Made by a program: the position numbers and the translations under genes. Positions 35,960-47,491 of a stretch of DNA of 64,000 bases are shown in pieces (the first letter of the stretch is position 1; each line of letters begins with the position of its first letter). Origin of the DNA: Heterocephalus glaber (Eukaryota; Chordata; Mammalia; Rodentia; Bathyergidae); contig NW_004624730.1 in assembly GCF_000247695.1 (NCBI RefSeq), forward strand, positions 28,613,310-28,677,309. Direction: 5' to 3'. Below the pieces are notes generated by a model. It was not told where the DNA came from, ran no database searches, and saw only the letters and a program-made list of their open reading frames with translations.

Positions 35960-36640
35960 AGTAGAAGTAACCATAGGGAATGTGTGTATGATCTGACAAG
36001 GACCTCAGCATCTCTCACCCAGACAACTTCCCCTTCTGCCTATCTCTCCACTGGTTCTCTTGGCCTGTGTTACTCTACACAGCTGCCAGAGTGATCTTTT
36101 AGAAATTTAAATAGAACACAGTATCCCTTTACTAAAACTCTTGGAGGGCATTACCAAGGCCCACAGAGCCTCCCATTACCTGGCCTGTGTGGCTTTTCCA
36201 CTTTGTCTTGTACTTTTCTCTTTGGGTCATAGCTGTATCCCTAATCTTGGTCTTTCTGTTCCTCTAACACAAAACTCACTTTATTTTGGGGACTTTGTTG
36301 TTGCTGTTCCTTCTAGGTGTCAGATTCTGCTCTCCAATCTTCCCATGCCCAGCTTCTCTCTAGCATTCTCATTTCAGGAAGTGCCACTTCCGATGTAGCA
36401 TCCCTAGCACAAGGAACACCTGCTCAGGAAGGTCTTCCACTACCTGAAATTCACAGTACCCATTCACCAGCTGCTCTTTGTCACATCACTCTTTTATTTT
36501 CTTCATTGCTGTGTGCATTAATTAATTAGTTAATTTGTTCATTGTTTGTTGCTTGCTTTTTCCCATTAGATACGAGCTTGACAACAGTAACCATGCCCAT
36601 CACACAGTGCATTGTAGATGTTCAGAAGATGTTTATTGTG
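35960..36640 (+). repeat. L2 LINE 3'-end fragment (sense)
   Basis: 'cagctgccagagtgatcttt', 'ctcccattacctggcctgtg', 'ttggtctttctgttcctcta', 'ctcaggaaggtcttccacta' and the tail 'cagtgcattgtagatgttca' occur in the L2 order. The short plus-strand open frames across it are chance. Confidence 0.72.
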
Positions 36641-36904
36641 TAAATGGACGAACATAGCTGGCTCTCTGATTGCTCATAATACACTAACTTCCTATGAATG
36701 TATTTAAAAATGAAATAAGAACATTTGCATGGGCCTTTTTTTCCCCTCTTATTGGAAAAGCTGTATTCATCATGCACAAAATCCCATTGTTGAAAGTGGG
36801 ACTTGAAGATATCAATTAAGGTCTCAACAAATGGCTCATTGCACAATGTGCAAATTAGGAAGAGCATTTCATACTTTTTCTTACACATTATAAATAAATG
36901 AGTT

Positions 36905-36986
36905 AGGGATGGGGGATTTAGCTCAGTGGTTTTGCCGCCTGCTGCACAAGCACAAGGACCAGAGTTCAATCCCTGGTACCAAAAAA
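36905..36986 (+). mobile_element. ID-like tRNA-derived SINE
   Basis: 'gggggatttagctcagtggt', 'gccgcctgctgcacaagcac', 'agttcaatccctggtacc', then A-rich tail. A box and B box are recognisable. Confidence 0.93.
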
Positions 36987-38005
36987 ACAAAAAAAATAAA
37001 TAGTTGAGTTATTTTATGGTTAATTGCAATGAATAAACTTCAGTGACTGAAGTGAACTAAAGAATTTCTCAGATATTTCATTGCTTCTTCTAGATTGTTT
37101 CCTTTTTACTTCCACTTTAAGAAAAGGTTCACTTACAGATTACTTACCAATTTTAATAGATTTAATTGTATCCATATCTAAAAGTAAAAGTGCATTCTCT
37201 CAGAGATAGTTAATTGATTTCTATTAAATGATATCGTCTTTGAAATTAGACCTTTGCAAATAGAGGATAGATTGGAGAAATAGTATAATAATTTAATTTA
37301 AGTAACATTTTTTATATTGGTATTAAAGGATAAGTGAAAATGAGAAAGCTCAAAAGGATATCAAAAAGGATAGAAAACAAGGTTTTGATTACTTCTAAAC
37401 TGATTTTCAATCTTTGAGCAAAGATTTAAGCATAGAGAAGTTAAACGGCTTTTCTGAATGTATTTTATGAATCATGCAGATTCTCAAGAGTTCCTAGGAG
37501 ATTCATTCGTGAAGTATGCTGGATACGAAAGACTTTTATTGAAGAATTTTGTTTGATTTCTCATTTGGCAGTTCCAAACACAGTGGAACTACACCCTCCT
37601 GACAAAAATACACAAACACCAATGCATCAAATTGAATAATATGTGTCAAATAGTTCAGGGAGTATACAGTTAAACATGCAGTTTTGCATAGGCACAAGGA
37701 ATAGGTTACTGTTTTGTGTTATGTATTCAGTGGGTACTTACACAGTGCTCTGCACTTTACAGTGCACATGAAAAATGTGCTTCATGTATGTTATTTGAAG
37801 TCAGTTGAATTGTTCTGGAATAGTTTTCTCCAACTTCTAGAAATTGTGTTCACCCCTGATGTATGGTCTTTAAATATAGACATTTCAATTGATTTTACAT
37901 GCTTTTTTTTATGAACACAAATGTTCATGCAAAACTAACAAATTCATGGCTTGCCGTGACTGTACTCACCATTTGTAGTTAACTATGCTTATTTTCAACC
38001 TGTAG

Positions 38006-38132
38006 AGATGTGGTGAATCAGAGGTCCTAGATGAAAAGGAGTCTATTTCTTCAGCCTCTCTTGCTGGATCCGGTTTGCCTATTTTCCAGAATGTTCTGCT
38101 AAGGTTTTTAGATACACAGGCTCCCTCATTGT
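38006..38132 (+). CDS. MED12L: MED12L internal exon w8
   Basis: Exon after 'acctgtag' and before 'cattgt|gtaagt'. It encodes [20 protein letters not shown] to [11 protein letters not shown] plus the first base of a Ser codon (phase 1 out). The acidic/serine-rich part suggests a flexible surface segment. With w9 it makes 114 codons, about residues 543-656. Confidence 0.95.
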
Positions 38133-38175
38133 GTAAGTAAAGAAGGATTGCTATTTCTAGATAAGGGATTGCTTT

Positions 38176-38208
38176 TCTTCTGTGTGTCTCTGTGTCTCTC
38201 TTTCTCTA

Positions 38209-38239
<31 letters not shown>

Positions 38240-38240
38240 A
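38176..38240. repeat. (TC)n/(TG)n low-complexity run
   Basis: Imperfect TCTC/TGTC repeat on the plus strand, starting 43 bp into the intron after exon w8. Confidence 0.9.
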
Positions 38241-39030
38241 CTTGAGCAGATTCTTTTTTATTTCCTTTCCATTTGCATTTTATCTAAACTTCTTGGCACT
38301 GAACATATGTTTTTCTGAGAAAAATTTAGTAGCTTTTTTTTTCAGTGCAAACTTGTAGGCAATTTAAAACTCAGTCTAGCTTCAAATGGTTTAATCTTGA
38401 TTGTAATAATTTAAAAATTAAATCACCTTATTTCCTTATATATAGCATATTAGTTTCCCCTTCTGGATCTTTCTTACTGCAATAGAAAAACTAAGATCCT
38501 GTGACATTTATCTGTGTATTGTGATTAGAAATTTTCACTTTTTGAGCTATTTTCTAAATTTATGCTTTTCTTAGTTTTAAACAGCATGGGTAAATTAAAC
38601 AACTGTACCTTATAAGCAGCAGTTCTAGAAATCCTCTTGTGAGTGTCTTTAGTTACATTGTTGTGGCTGCCTCAGTATCTTTTTTTTATTTATATGTGTT
38701 TGTGAAACAATGTATTGAATCAATTCAAAACATTTACCTTTCATGGCCATTTTGACTTTGGAGAAGAGGCAAAAAAAATGCCACAATGCCAGATCCAGTA
38801 AGTAAGGTGGATGAGGACACACTGTAATGTTTTTATGAGTCTACCTCTCTCTTGGATGGCACTTGGCAGTCGTGTTCACTGTATTTTTTATTGCACCTTA
38901 TAAAGATGTGAAAGAAGACTCTCAGAACTGCTTTAAAAAGTGGCAAGAACAATGCAATAAGTGTGTTTGAAGTGAGGGGGAGTATTTTGAGGGGGATTAA
39001 TAGCAAAATGTTTTTTATTTTAATCTTTTT

Positions 39031-39117
39031 TTTTTTTTTTTGCGGTACCAGGGATCAAACTCAGGACTTTGTGCTTTCGAGGCAGGCAGCAGAACCACTG
39101 AGCTAAATCCCCGGCCC
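39031..39117 (-). mobile_element. ID-like tRNA-derived SINE (antisense)
   Basis: T-run, 'ggtaccagggatcaaactca', 'ggcaggcagcagaaccactg' and 'agctaaatccccggccc'. Short TTAATC-like direct repeats flank it (about 39020 and 39121). Confidence 0.9.
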
Positions 39118-39999
39118 ACGTTAATCATTTTTAAATTTAAACATTTATGGTATATTTTGGTCACACCTTGTAAATTGCCTTGCAGCATAGAGGAGATGTA
39201 CATTTACTTTTTGCTTGCCTCTTCCCATTCCCATTCCTGTTCTTTCTTTGGGAAAACTTTCTCCTTCAATCCCTTTGCTAGTTCTATATGGTGTATAGTA
39301 GAAGAACTGTTCTGTTTCCCTGTGTTGAGGCTGCTTGTCCTTGAGTGTGATAATGAGAGGAAACATGGGCTGAGCTTAATGCTCTTGGATAGATCTATTT
39401 GTCTTCTATTGGTGTTTGTAAACATGATAGTACCAGGTATAGGGTTTAACATTTTTTAGCCTTATCCCAAAGGTATTACAGTATTGAAAGTCAGACAGTC
39501 AGTTAAATAGATTGATAAGAAACTGAAAAAACAAAAAGATGACATAGCTTCATCTTTGTACCCTTTTTATTCCGATTTCCCTTTTCCAGTAGATCCCATT
39601 TACTATTCTTTTTTCAAATACCATTTGAATTGTAGTTCTGTTGTGAAGTTGTCTTTGAAACAGTGCACACATCTGCCCTTGAGATATGCAGACAAACACA
39701 AGGTATAAAAACTGATTGCAAACTGTTTTAGTAGTAAAAATACAAGGTGGTAGGCAAGCCATTTATGCTGTTATGCTATTACTTAGTTTTTCATTTGTCA
39801 GGGACCACTACCATTAAAACTGAAATTGTATATTTTACTCTTTGAATTATATTTGGATAAGCAAAACCTGCCTGCTAGCTTTGTACAAAGCACAAGTGGC
39901 TCAGTAAATCTTCCAATACACTGTTGTAAAAAAGAGGTTGATTATTAAAGATAGTGAAAATATTTTAAGAGATTTCTAATTGAATTTGCTCCCTCACAG

Positions 40000-40214
40000 C
40001 GGATCCAAACAGTGAGTGTGAAAAGGTGGAATTTGTGAACCTGGTGCTGCTCTTCTGTGAGTTCATCCGCCATGATGTCTTCTCTCATGATGCCTACATG
40101 TGCACACTCATATCTCGAGGAGACTTGTCAGTCACTGCCTCTACTGGGCCACGGTCACCAGCAGGGGAAAATGCAGATGAACATTATTCAAAGGATCACA
40201 ATATAAAAATGGAG
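40000..40214 (+). CDS. MED12L: MED12L internal exon w9
   Basis: Exon after 'ctcacag' and before GAG|gtatga. It completes the Ser codon from w8, then encodes [40 protein letters not shown] and DLSVTAS to HNIKMEE-type residues before the border. Phase 0 out. Intact and close to the mammalian family. Confidence 0.96.
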
Positions 40215-41447
40215 GTATGACCCTGGTGGTGATGCCCCCACCCTCACACTAAATTGTGCTGGGGGCCACTTTCAGATGGGTGTTGGTGATAGAAAGGTTG
40301 CTCACCTTTTAGTTGAGTTCTTTTCTATAGTGTTCCTTTATCTCCACTCTGTACTCAGAAAGGGCATTTGGACTATAATTTCTTTTATATACGGTAAGAT
40401 GGTTAATGAAAATCTTTAACAGGTTGAAAATATTTAATAAGACTAACATGCTTCTAGTTTTAGATCTTTCTAGCTTCCAGTTTTCTTTCAGTGTTGTCCT
40501 CAAGACCAAACTTGTTTGAAACTAAAGACTAGCTGAGTTTTCATTCTAAGGAGCATGTATTCCCCAGTGTACCATTTGTTCTTATAGCACCCTTTTATCC
40601 ATAATTGGAAATTCAGTGTTAGCCATAACATATTATACTTTCATTTTGATTTATTGAAAATTTAATCTATTTCTCAAATATTGTAGACTTTTTCTTTTCA
40701 ACAAATTATTTTGTGCTCTGAATATGACTATAGTTTTCTGCTAGGTGCTGATATTTTGCACATTGTTCCACATATTTAATACAACAGTTGTGACAATTCC
40801 TTAAAATAAAGCTTCATATTGATTTTGAAAGCATTTAATCATATATGTTTATGTTTAAAACAGTGTCTGTATTTGTAAAAAAAAAAAAAAGCTCAGCACT
40901 AGAATTGCAAGCATAGATACATAATTTGTACTTGTAAGATTTGTTTTCCAAAAGGTGCATGATTTTTAAAGATTATTTTTTATTGTAGGTAGTTTTGTTT
41001 CTCAACTTTTTTCACAGAAGTTTTAAGGGTGAAAACTAAAGTTCTTTTACTGGTTTACATGTTTTCTAAGCTGCTGTTCTTTTTGTTTTCTTGGATGTCT
41101 AGGTATCTTATCTCTTAGATATAATTTTAGGTTTTTTTCGCTAAGACATATTGGTGAATTTGTGACAGCGAATAGTTCAGAGAAGGAAACTATAGCCTTT
41201 TTTTTTTAATTAGGAAGTTTGTGTATTTTTCCCTTAAAATACCATGAAAGTTAAAACATTTTTATCCTGAAGGAAAAGAATGTGACTTTTCAAAGCAATG
41301 CATGTGTTACAACTTCCTTCTGCTTTTCTGTGAAAAAAAAATGCAGGGTGGGGTAAGGATGATTAAAAATCTCACTGTTACTTTTTAGCCTCAGTTTCTT
41401 AAGCTACAGAATTTACAACGTGACTTTCTTTCTCTGGCAATTATCAG
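40215..41447 (+). other. MED12L: MED12L intron, no recognisable feature
   Basis: About 1.2 kb of AT-rich intron with a 14-base A-run near 40877-40892. No repeat identified. Confidence 0.7.
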
Positions 41448-41552
41448 GAACAGAGTATTATGGCGCATATGGGCATTGACTCAGGAACCCCTAACATTTT
41501 TGATGAAGTAGACAAGAGTGACTTTAAAACTGACTTTGGTTCGGAGTTTCCA
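41448..41552 (+). CDS. MED12L: MED12L internal exon w10 (symmetric, 105 nt)
   Basis: Exon after 'aattatcag' and before CCA|gtaggt. It encodes 35 codons, EQSIMAHMGIDSGTPNIFDE and VDKSDFKTDFGSEFP, about residues 657-691. The same segment is found in MED12. Phase 0 at both ends, so it could be skipped without changing frame; the donor lacks a strong consensus. Rich in Asp and Glu. Confidence 0.94.
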
Positions 41553-42417
41553 GTAGGTTCAACATTCGATTCTTATTGACATTTAACCCACCCACTCCCA
41601 CCCCAACTTGTCCCTGTCCTTTTGTTTTTTGCCCCATGTACCAGAATGACTTGTGCACCTGTGATGTGAATGTGATTCTACCATGTCCCACCCTGAGTCA
41701 CAGTGATCATGTCTTACAGTTTTATAACCTCAGTTCATCCTCAGTTTTGGTTGCATTGTCTCCTTTGTCAATTATAATGCGCCTGTCCTCCTAGCTGACT
41801 GTGACTCCTAATTCATTTTGAGATTGTTTCTCAGGAATGCATGAGTGTAGTTTCATCTTGACAGTCCATGCTGACTTGCTGTGTATGTATGTCTTGAGCT
41901 TCTGAAGAAGAGCTTTCAGCTCTCAACTTGTACTTTCATTCTTCTACTGTATCTCAGGATACTTATTATGTGTTTCTCATGATTCTTAGGGTATAACTCT
42001 TTATAAAAACATTGTTTTTCTGGGGTGCAAGTTAAAACATTGATATCTATTTCTCGTTAGTCTTATAAGTTAATTATCATTATGTTTTTGGAAGAAGTGT
42101 AGCCATACAAGGAAAACATTTACCTGTAAGTCTACTTTTATTTCTGGTCTTTGGGTGATGTAGGCACATTTTTTTTTTTTAACCTGTGTATGGATTTCAT
42201 TTTCTAACATCTAAATGTGAGATAATACTGACAGATTCCTGCTGATCTGAATATGAATTTTATGGAAATAAAATTTCTACTGTTTTTTGCTTAGTGGGTA
42301 AGTAGAAAAAGATATTGTATGAACATCTTGTGTGTTTTAAATTCTAACTTGTAACACCGTGGCTTGGTTTTGTTTTCTTTCATTTACAATTTCCAACATT
42401 TGTTTTACATGACTTAG
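41553..42417 (+). other. MED12L: Short MED12L intron
   Basis: 865 bp with no gene or clear repeat; a 12-base T-run lies near 42169-42180. Confidence 0.75.
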
Positions 42418-42594
42418 ATTTTTTCTCCCATGCTTGGAGAGTCCTGTGAGAATGCCAACCCCTCTTTGGGCAGAAGAATGTCCATTAACGGTGAGAAATT
42501 GGCAAAGAGGGAAAAACCCAGAGAATTAATTTTTCCATCTAATTATGACCTCCTCCGTCACCTGCAGTATGCAACACATTTTCCTATACCTCTG
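42418..42594 (+). CDS. MED12L: MED12L internal exon w11 (last in window)
   Basis: Exon after 'tgacttag' and before CTG|gtaagt. It encodes 59 codons, IFSPMLGESCENANPSLGRR to HLQYATHFPIPL, about residues 692-750. It ends phase 0, and the next family segment (beginning DESSSHECNQ) is not in the window. The fifth-sixth residues read Met-Leu where I recall Met-Pro in human MED12/MED12L; this is from memory. Confidence 0.96.
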
Positions 42595-43313
42595 GTAAGT
42601 CATTGCTTCCATTACTTTACACCCTAATTATTTTATTGGGAGGTCATTAACAATTGAGTGTCAGATGGTTCGCCTACCTATTCAGCTTACACATAAAGAT
42701 AGCAGGTGAGTTTTTGTATTTTTTGTTCTATTTGTTATAATTCTGATCATACAGTTTATGAGCTGATGTAGTCCAAGTTTATGTTATGATATTAGTGGCT
42801 GGTTAGCTTCAACAGAATTTTCTGTATTAGTATTCTTCCATCAAAAGCATTTGAGTCAAGGCAAATGATGTGTAAATGTGTTTTCCTACTATAGTTTTAA
42901 AGTCATTTATTGAGTAGCTTTTATGTGTACTGTATAGTGATAGGTACTTTTTGTATTATACAGATGATTAAGATTTTAGGGACATAGAAAAAATGAATAA
43001 GACAGGAGAGAGACAAATACTTATAAAATGAGAAGCACTCATGTTAGTGTAGTAATTTAGTAAAATTACATTCCTGGGTCCCTTCTACTTTCAAAGAGTG
43101 AATATTGGCAGGAAAAAGAGCAACTAATTGAGAAAGTGGGTAAACCTTAAAAGAAATTGTAGTTGAGATGGACTTGGATTTGGACTTGAGAACTGGATAG
43201 GATATGGAGAAATTTAGTATTGGAGGCTTTTTTAAAAATAGGAACAAACTTTATTTTCCATTGGCTGCATATGTTGCAAGTCTAGTATAATGCATTTCAC
43301 ATATGTATTTTAA

Positions 43314-43929
43314 TCAAGGCTATTTGGAGTCCTATATGCCTCACTTATCTGTATGTCAAGTTCTTTTCCCCTCCTTGGGAAGTTTTCTGCCATCACTTCT
43401 GTGAACAGTTTTTTGATGTCATCTGCACTCTCTCCTCTTTCTTCATTGACGCCAATCAATCTTATGTTATTCTTCTTTGCATTGTCTAGCAGCTGCTGGA
43501 TTGATTTCTCGTGTTCCTTTACAATTTCAAAGCAGTTTTTCTTTTCCTGGTCACTAATTGCAATCTTTTCTTCCATATGTGAAATTCTATCCTCACATTG
43601 GTTCATTCTGCTGCGCAGACTTTCAATAGAGTTTTTAATCTCCTGGAAATCTGTTTGCATCTGTTTAATGGATTCCATTTGTTTCCTATGTTGGGATTCC
43701 ATCATGTTCCTCAGATGCTCTCTAGATTTATTAATCATGTCTTGCACTATGAGCATAATCTTTGCCCTTATCTGAGTAATTATTTCTGATTTCATTTTTC
43801 CCAGATCCTCTTTTGTTGCCAGTTCAGAGTCCAGGTGGTTGAGTATCAGATTGTTCCATCTCGTTTCCCTTTGGGGTTACTGTAGGTGATCCAGAAGTCT
43901 GTTTTTGAGGCTTGTTTACGTGTCTTCTC
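43314..43929 (-). pseudogene. L1 ORF1 fragment, frameshifted
   Basis: An ATG at 43929-43927 (MRRHVNK) opens the frame. A two-base loss near 43830 relative to the copy at 1-147 shifts it into a stop. Downstream from 43795 the frame is open for about 160 codons: a long heptad-rich coiled coil (IEKEI/MESIKQMQTDFQEIKN-like, SLRSRMNQCEDRISHMEEK), then NNIRLIGVNEERGESADDIK typical of the ORF1p RNA-recognition region. It ends at the insertion boundary within RTPNSLD. ORF1p's C-terminal domain is missing, so it is not functional. Confidence 0.88.
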
Positions 43930-43980
43930 ATTTCCACGGAGGAGGAAGGGTGCTTCTGGTGCCCGCGCAGCTCACCTTCA

Positions 43981-44181
43981 CTGCCCTAGGAGCATGGGAT
44001 GGCAGCAGGGGAGCTTCCTTCCAGGTGCTGGGACCGGCTCAGCTTCTCTGCCCTAGGAGCTTGGGATGGCAGCAGGAGAGCTTCCTTCTGGGTGCTGGGA
44101 CCGGCTCAGCTTCTCTGCCCTAGGAGCTTGGGATGGCGGTGGGGGAGCTTCCTTCTGGGTGCTGGGACCGGTTCAGCTTCT
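43981..44181 (-). repeat. L1 5' UTR: three 67-bp tandem units
   Basis: Units 43981-44047, 44048-44114 and 44115-44181 each start CTGCCCTAGGAGC on the plus strand and end with GCTCAGCTTCT or GTTCAGCTTCT. They are about 90% or more alike. The unit shares the motif 'ttcctctgggctggga' loosely with the ~45-bp units at 247-640 but differs in length and most of its sequence. Confidence 0.93.
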
Positions 44182-44254
44182 CTCCATATGTATTTTAAAT
44201 ATGTGATAGAATTAGAACATTGAAAATTTTCATGGTTGTCAAAAAATAGGATGC

Positions 44255-44375
44255 TTTAAAATTTTTTAAAATTAGTATATGCTTGTAGTACATAATGATT
44301 GCATTTGTTGTGGGAAGTTGGTACATGTGCATAATACGTCATAATTCTTTTTTTATTCCCTTGTGTTGGAGTTTT
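44255..44375 (-). repeat. L1 3' UTR-like fragment (antisense)
   Basis: 'atgcttgtagtacataatga', 'agttggtacatgtgcataat' and 'ttattcccttgtg' resemble the L1 3' UTR copies at 31150 and 53098. Short and diverged. Confidence 0.5.
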
Positions 44376-44837
44376 AACTCTGTGTGATGTGGTCATTGTA
44401 AAGGAAACTGAGATTAGTTTCTTATATTATTAATGAAAATTGGGCTAATTTCTGAAAATATTTTTAATTCTTGAAAATATTTGTTTTCTACAATTTTATG
44501 ATAAAGGCAGTTTTCAATGATCCACTTTTTTCATAGGATGCTTTTCTATATCAAAATGCAATTTTGATAAATGTGTGTTACTTTCTAGTTCTCTTTTAGG
44601 AGTTTTGATTGGCATGCTATGTATGTTGTTAAAGTTACTTTTGATAGTTTTAAGCAATTTCCAAGGTGATTCAGTATCATTAAACTCTTGTTTTGTCTTA
44701 TTACAATTAAAATTTTCTTTTTTTCTTATTGTTTTATATCCATGACTGTGTAAAAACTTGACAAAATTCTTTCTTGTCACTTCTCTTCGAATATATCAGT
44801 GCTTTTTAACTGTTACCTATAGATACCAGCAATTTTT

Positions 44838-44932
44838 TTTTTTTTTTTTTTTTTGGTACCAGGGATTAAATTCTTGGACCTTGCGCTTGCAAGGCAGGTG
44901 GAGGAACCACTGAGCTAAATCCCTGGCCCTAC
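44838..44932 (-). mobile_element. ID-like tRNA-derived SINE (antisense)
   Basis: Long T-run, 'ggtaccagggattaaattct', 'ttgcgcttgcaaggcaggtg' and 'actgagctaaatccctggcc'. Flanked by CAGCAATTTTT direct repeats beginning at 44827 and 44934. Confidence 0.93.
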
Positions 44933-46188
44933 ACAGCAATTTTTAATAGAAAAAAATAGCCTGACAGTTTATTTAGGGCAACAGAGAGGGTAACCATATA
45001 TCTTAGAGATGTGTTCTGAAGAAGTCATGGATAGATTACCATTATGTCTTGGGTTTGTTTCACAATATTCAGAATAAAAATAGGGATGTTAAGTTTTGAG
45101 TTTAAAATTAATGCATGAGTAGTAACCTTAGTTTCAGTGAATGTACTGTGGTTCTGTAAGGCGTTAACATTTGGGGAAACTGAGTGGAATGCACATGGGA
45201 ACTTTCTACACTATCTTTGAAACTTTTCTGTAAACCTGATGTTGCTCTAAAAACCTTGTGTATAAGAAAAAATAAAAACAAGAGGAGATTAAAAAAATAT
45301 TGAAATGGTTGAGTTACCTGCTTGTGTAAGCAGAGCTTTGCAGGTCTTGCTCCATATATCAGGTGTCTAAATAGGGCACTATGCATCAATAACTTTATTC
45401 TGATGTTCCTGTGACCTTGACTACAAAATTCTTTCCAGCTTTTACCATTCTAAAGACTGTCCAGTTTCTTAGAGGAGAGATCTTGATGATTTCCAAAGAT
45501 CATTTGTCATGATGAATCAAGACATAATTCAAATGTAATGTAATTGTGATAGAACTTCTAGACAAGTTTTTAAATAGCTTTCCACCATCAGTTGCTCTAA
45601 ACTCTCCTTTACCTTGAGTGGTATAATTCAGAAGAAGCTATCAATAGGGGAAATAGAAGTAAATGCTAATGTAGTATTGTTAGTAAGACTGCTCTTGAGA
45701 AACCTGGCTCTCATCCTCGATAGAAAAGGGGAAATATGACTAACCTGTCATGCCTGTGAGAAGAGTATAAGAATATGGTAAAAAAAAGTTTTTAACGCTT
45801 TCTAACTCTACTGTATAGCCTTAATGAGTAAAAACTAAGAGAACTTGATCAAAGGTCCAGAAAAAAATAAATTTTATGTATGCTGTTATATGACTCATGA
45901 CTTGATCTGTTCATCAGTAAGATGTGGTTTAGTCTACCAACAAGTGTAGGTTCTAGTTTATAGGCATTCTACTAGCCTGTAACTTTAGTAAGTCATCTAT
46001 ACTTTAGTAAGTCTATGTCAGATATGTGGTGCTGATGTCATTATACTACCTACCTAGAATTTATCAGCACTTATTTTATAAATTTTTATAGGCACTTTGT
46101 GCATTTTAAAATTTATTATTCACTTCACACTCAGAGAATACATCTGTGAAATTGTGGACAAGAATTTTAAGCTTCAGAAAATAATTCT

Positions 46189-46350
46189 TAGCCATTCGTG
46201 GTGGCCCACGCCTGTAATCCTACCACTTGGGATTCAGGAAGGTCACCACAAATTCCAGGCCAGCCTGGGCTACATAGTTAGCTCAAGGCCAGCCTGAGCT
46301 ACATAGAAAGACCTTGTCTCAAAAAAACAAAAAAGAACAAGAAAAAAAAA
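46189..46350 (+). mobile_element. B1 SINE
   Basis: 'agccattcgtggtggcccac', 'gcctgtaatcctaccacttg', a duplicated 'aggccagcctg(g/a)gctacatag' block and 'accttgtctcaaaaaaac'. An A-rich tail runs to 46350. Confidence 0.9.
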
Positions 46351-46967
46351 TTGAAACTTCAAGTGCGAAAATAAGGTTGGAATTAAACTTGTTTTCTTGG
46401 CTTGCAGGAACATTATTTCTTAATCATTGCAGCTAATACAAATGTATTACCAACTGTTTCAATAGAAGTTTTTTTTAGGAACACTAAAAACAGTCTCAGG
46501 TATGCTTAACTTTTCTAGACCTCTCCCTATTAAGTCTTTAATTTATTGTCATGTACTGAATCCTGTCTGTGTCACTGCTGGTGGGGAGAATTTGACCAGA
46601 ATTGTGACCATAAGAGCTGAAATCACTCCTAAATTTCATTGGAGACCCCCTATGGGGTCAGGCTCTGCTTTCTGGAGCTTAGCAGCACCTCAGCATAGCC
46701 CATGCTCTGTTCCTTACATGGCCTTGCTTATGTTGAGTCTTGTGAGTCTATTTCAAGATCATTTGACTGGTGCTGTTTTTCCGTACCTTTTGTGTGAGTT
46801 TCTAGTTCTAAAACAGTAGTTTCAGTAGTTAGTATAATTCAACACCTCCCCTTGTAAATGTAATAGAGCCCATGGATTTCATGTTACCACAGAATAAAAA
46901 CAAGAAATCACTAGATTTATCATTACCCACAGAAGGAAGCCTTTATAACATACTGGTAGAATGTAGA

Positions 46968-47025
46968 TTATATTAAAAATTTATCTGTGTATTTTCAGTG
47001 TAAAAATTTATCTGTGTATTAATAG
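46968..47025. repeat. Short tandem duplication (~29 bp x2)
   Basis: 'aaaaatttatctgtgtatt' occurs at about 46974 and again at 47003. Confidence 0.8.
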
Positions 47026-47491
47026 GAGTTTTTCGCTGTTGTTTGAAAAAAACTTTTATGCTAAAAATTGGAGGGTAGTGAACAGATAGGTTACTATTGC
47101 TTGAAGTAATGTATTTACCAGAAACTTAAAGTTTTTGTGTATGATTGAAGAGCTTAGTAGCAAATTACACTGATACTATTTTCCATATTTTCATCAAGAA
47201 GTCAATTCCAGACATTTAAAGTCTTATATCATAAACCTCTTTTTGCTTTTAAAGATATTATAGGGTTTGACTCTTCAGTTTTCTTGTACAAACATTTGGG
47301 TTAAGAAGTATCAACAATCATAAGAACATAAGATTGGTTTGCATTTAGAAACAAGGTTTCTGTGTAAAATAGCCTGCAGTTGCTGGTTCTCTGTATTTTT
47401 CATTATCAAGATTTTATTTATCTCTTTCAAAACTGTAAGAAGCTTTGTGATCCCGTAAGGCAAGAAGTGATAGCATGAACAGTCCTGTATT

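Larger units (their letters stand above)
35446..38005 (+). other. MED12L: MED12L intron
   Basis: Holds a sense L2 fragment at about 35960-36640 and an ID-like SINE at 36905-36986. The rest is AT-rich intron with nothing recognisable. Confidence 0.7.
38133..39999 (+). other. MED12L: MED12L intron
   Basis: Holds a TC-rich run at 38176-38240 and an ID-like SINE at 39031-39117. The stretch 38700-38880 has a faint resemblance to a mariner-type remnant that I could not confirm. Confidence 0.65.
43300..44198 (-). mobile_element. 3'-truncated L1 insertion with 14-bp target duplication
   Basis: An L1 piece in antisense, bounded by the perfect direct repeat CATATGTATTTTAA at 43300-43313 and 44185-44198. 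The 871 bp between hold a tandem 5' UTR, the ORF1 start and about 160 codons of ORF1. They contain no ORF2, no 3' UTR and no poly(A) at the 3' junction. Loss at the 3' rather than the 5' end is unusual for L1. Confidence 0.85.

Noticed and set aside
36622..36990. 122-codon minus-strand open frame
   Set aside because: Begins in a SINE (antisense reading) and continues in AT-rich intron.
38700..38880. Possible mariner-type remnant
   Set aside because: A few phrases ('gccagatccagtaagtaagg') resemble mariner-like elements, but no ends or transposase frame could be found.
39040..39459. 139-codon plus-strand open frame
   Set aside because: Its start is inside the antisense ID-like SINE and the rest has no recognisable protein feature.
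43353..43775. 140-codon plus-strand open frame opposite L1 ORF1
   Set aside because: Shadow of the ORF1 coiled coil on the opposite strand.
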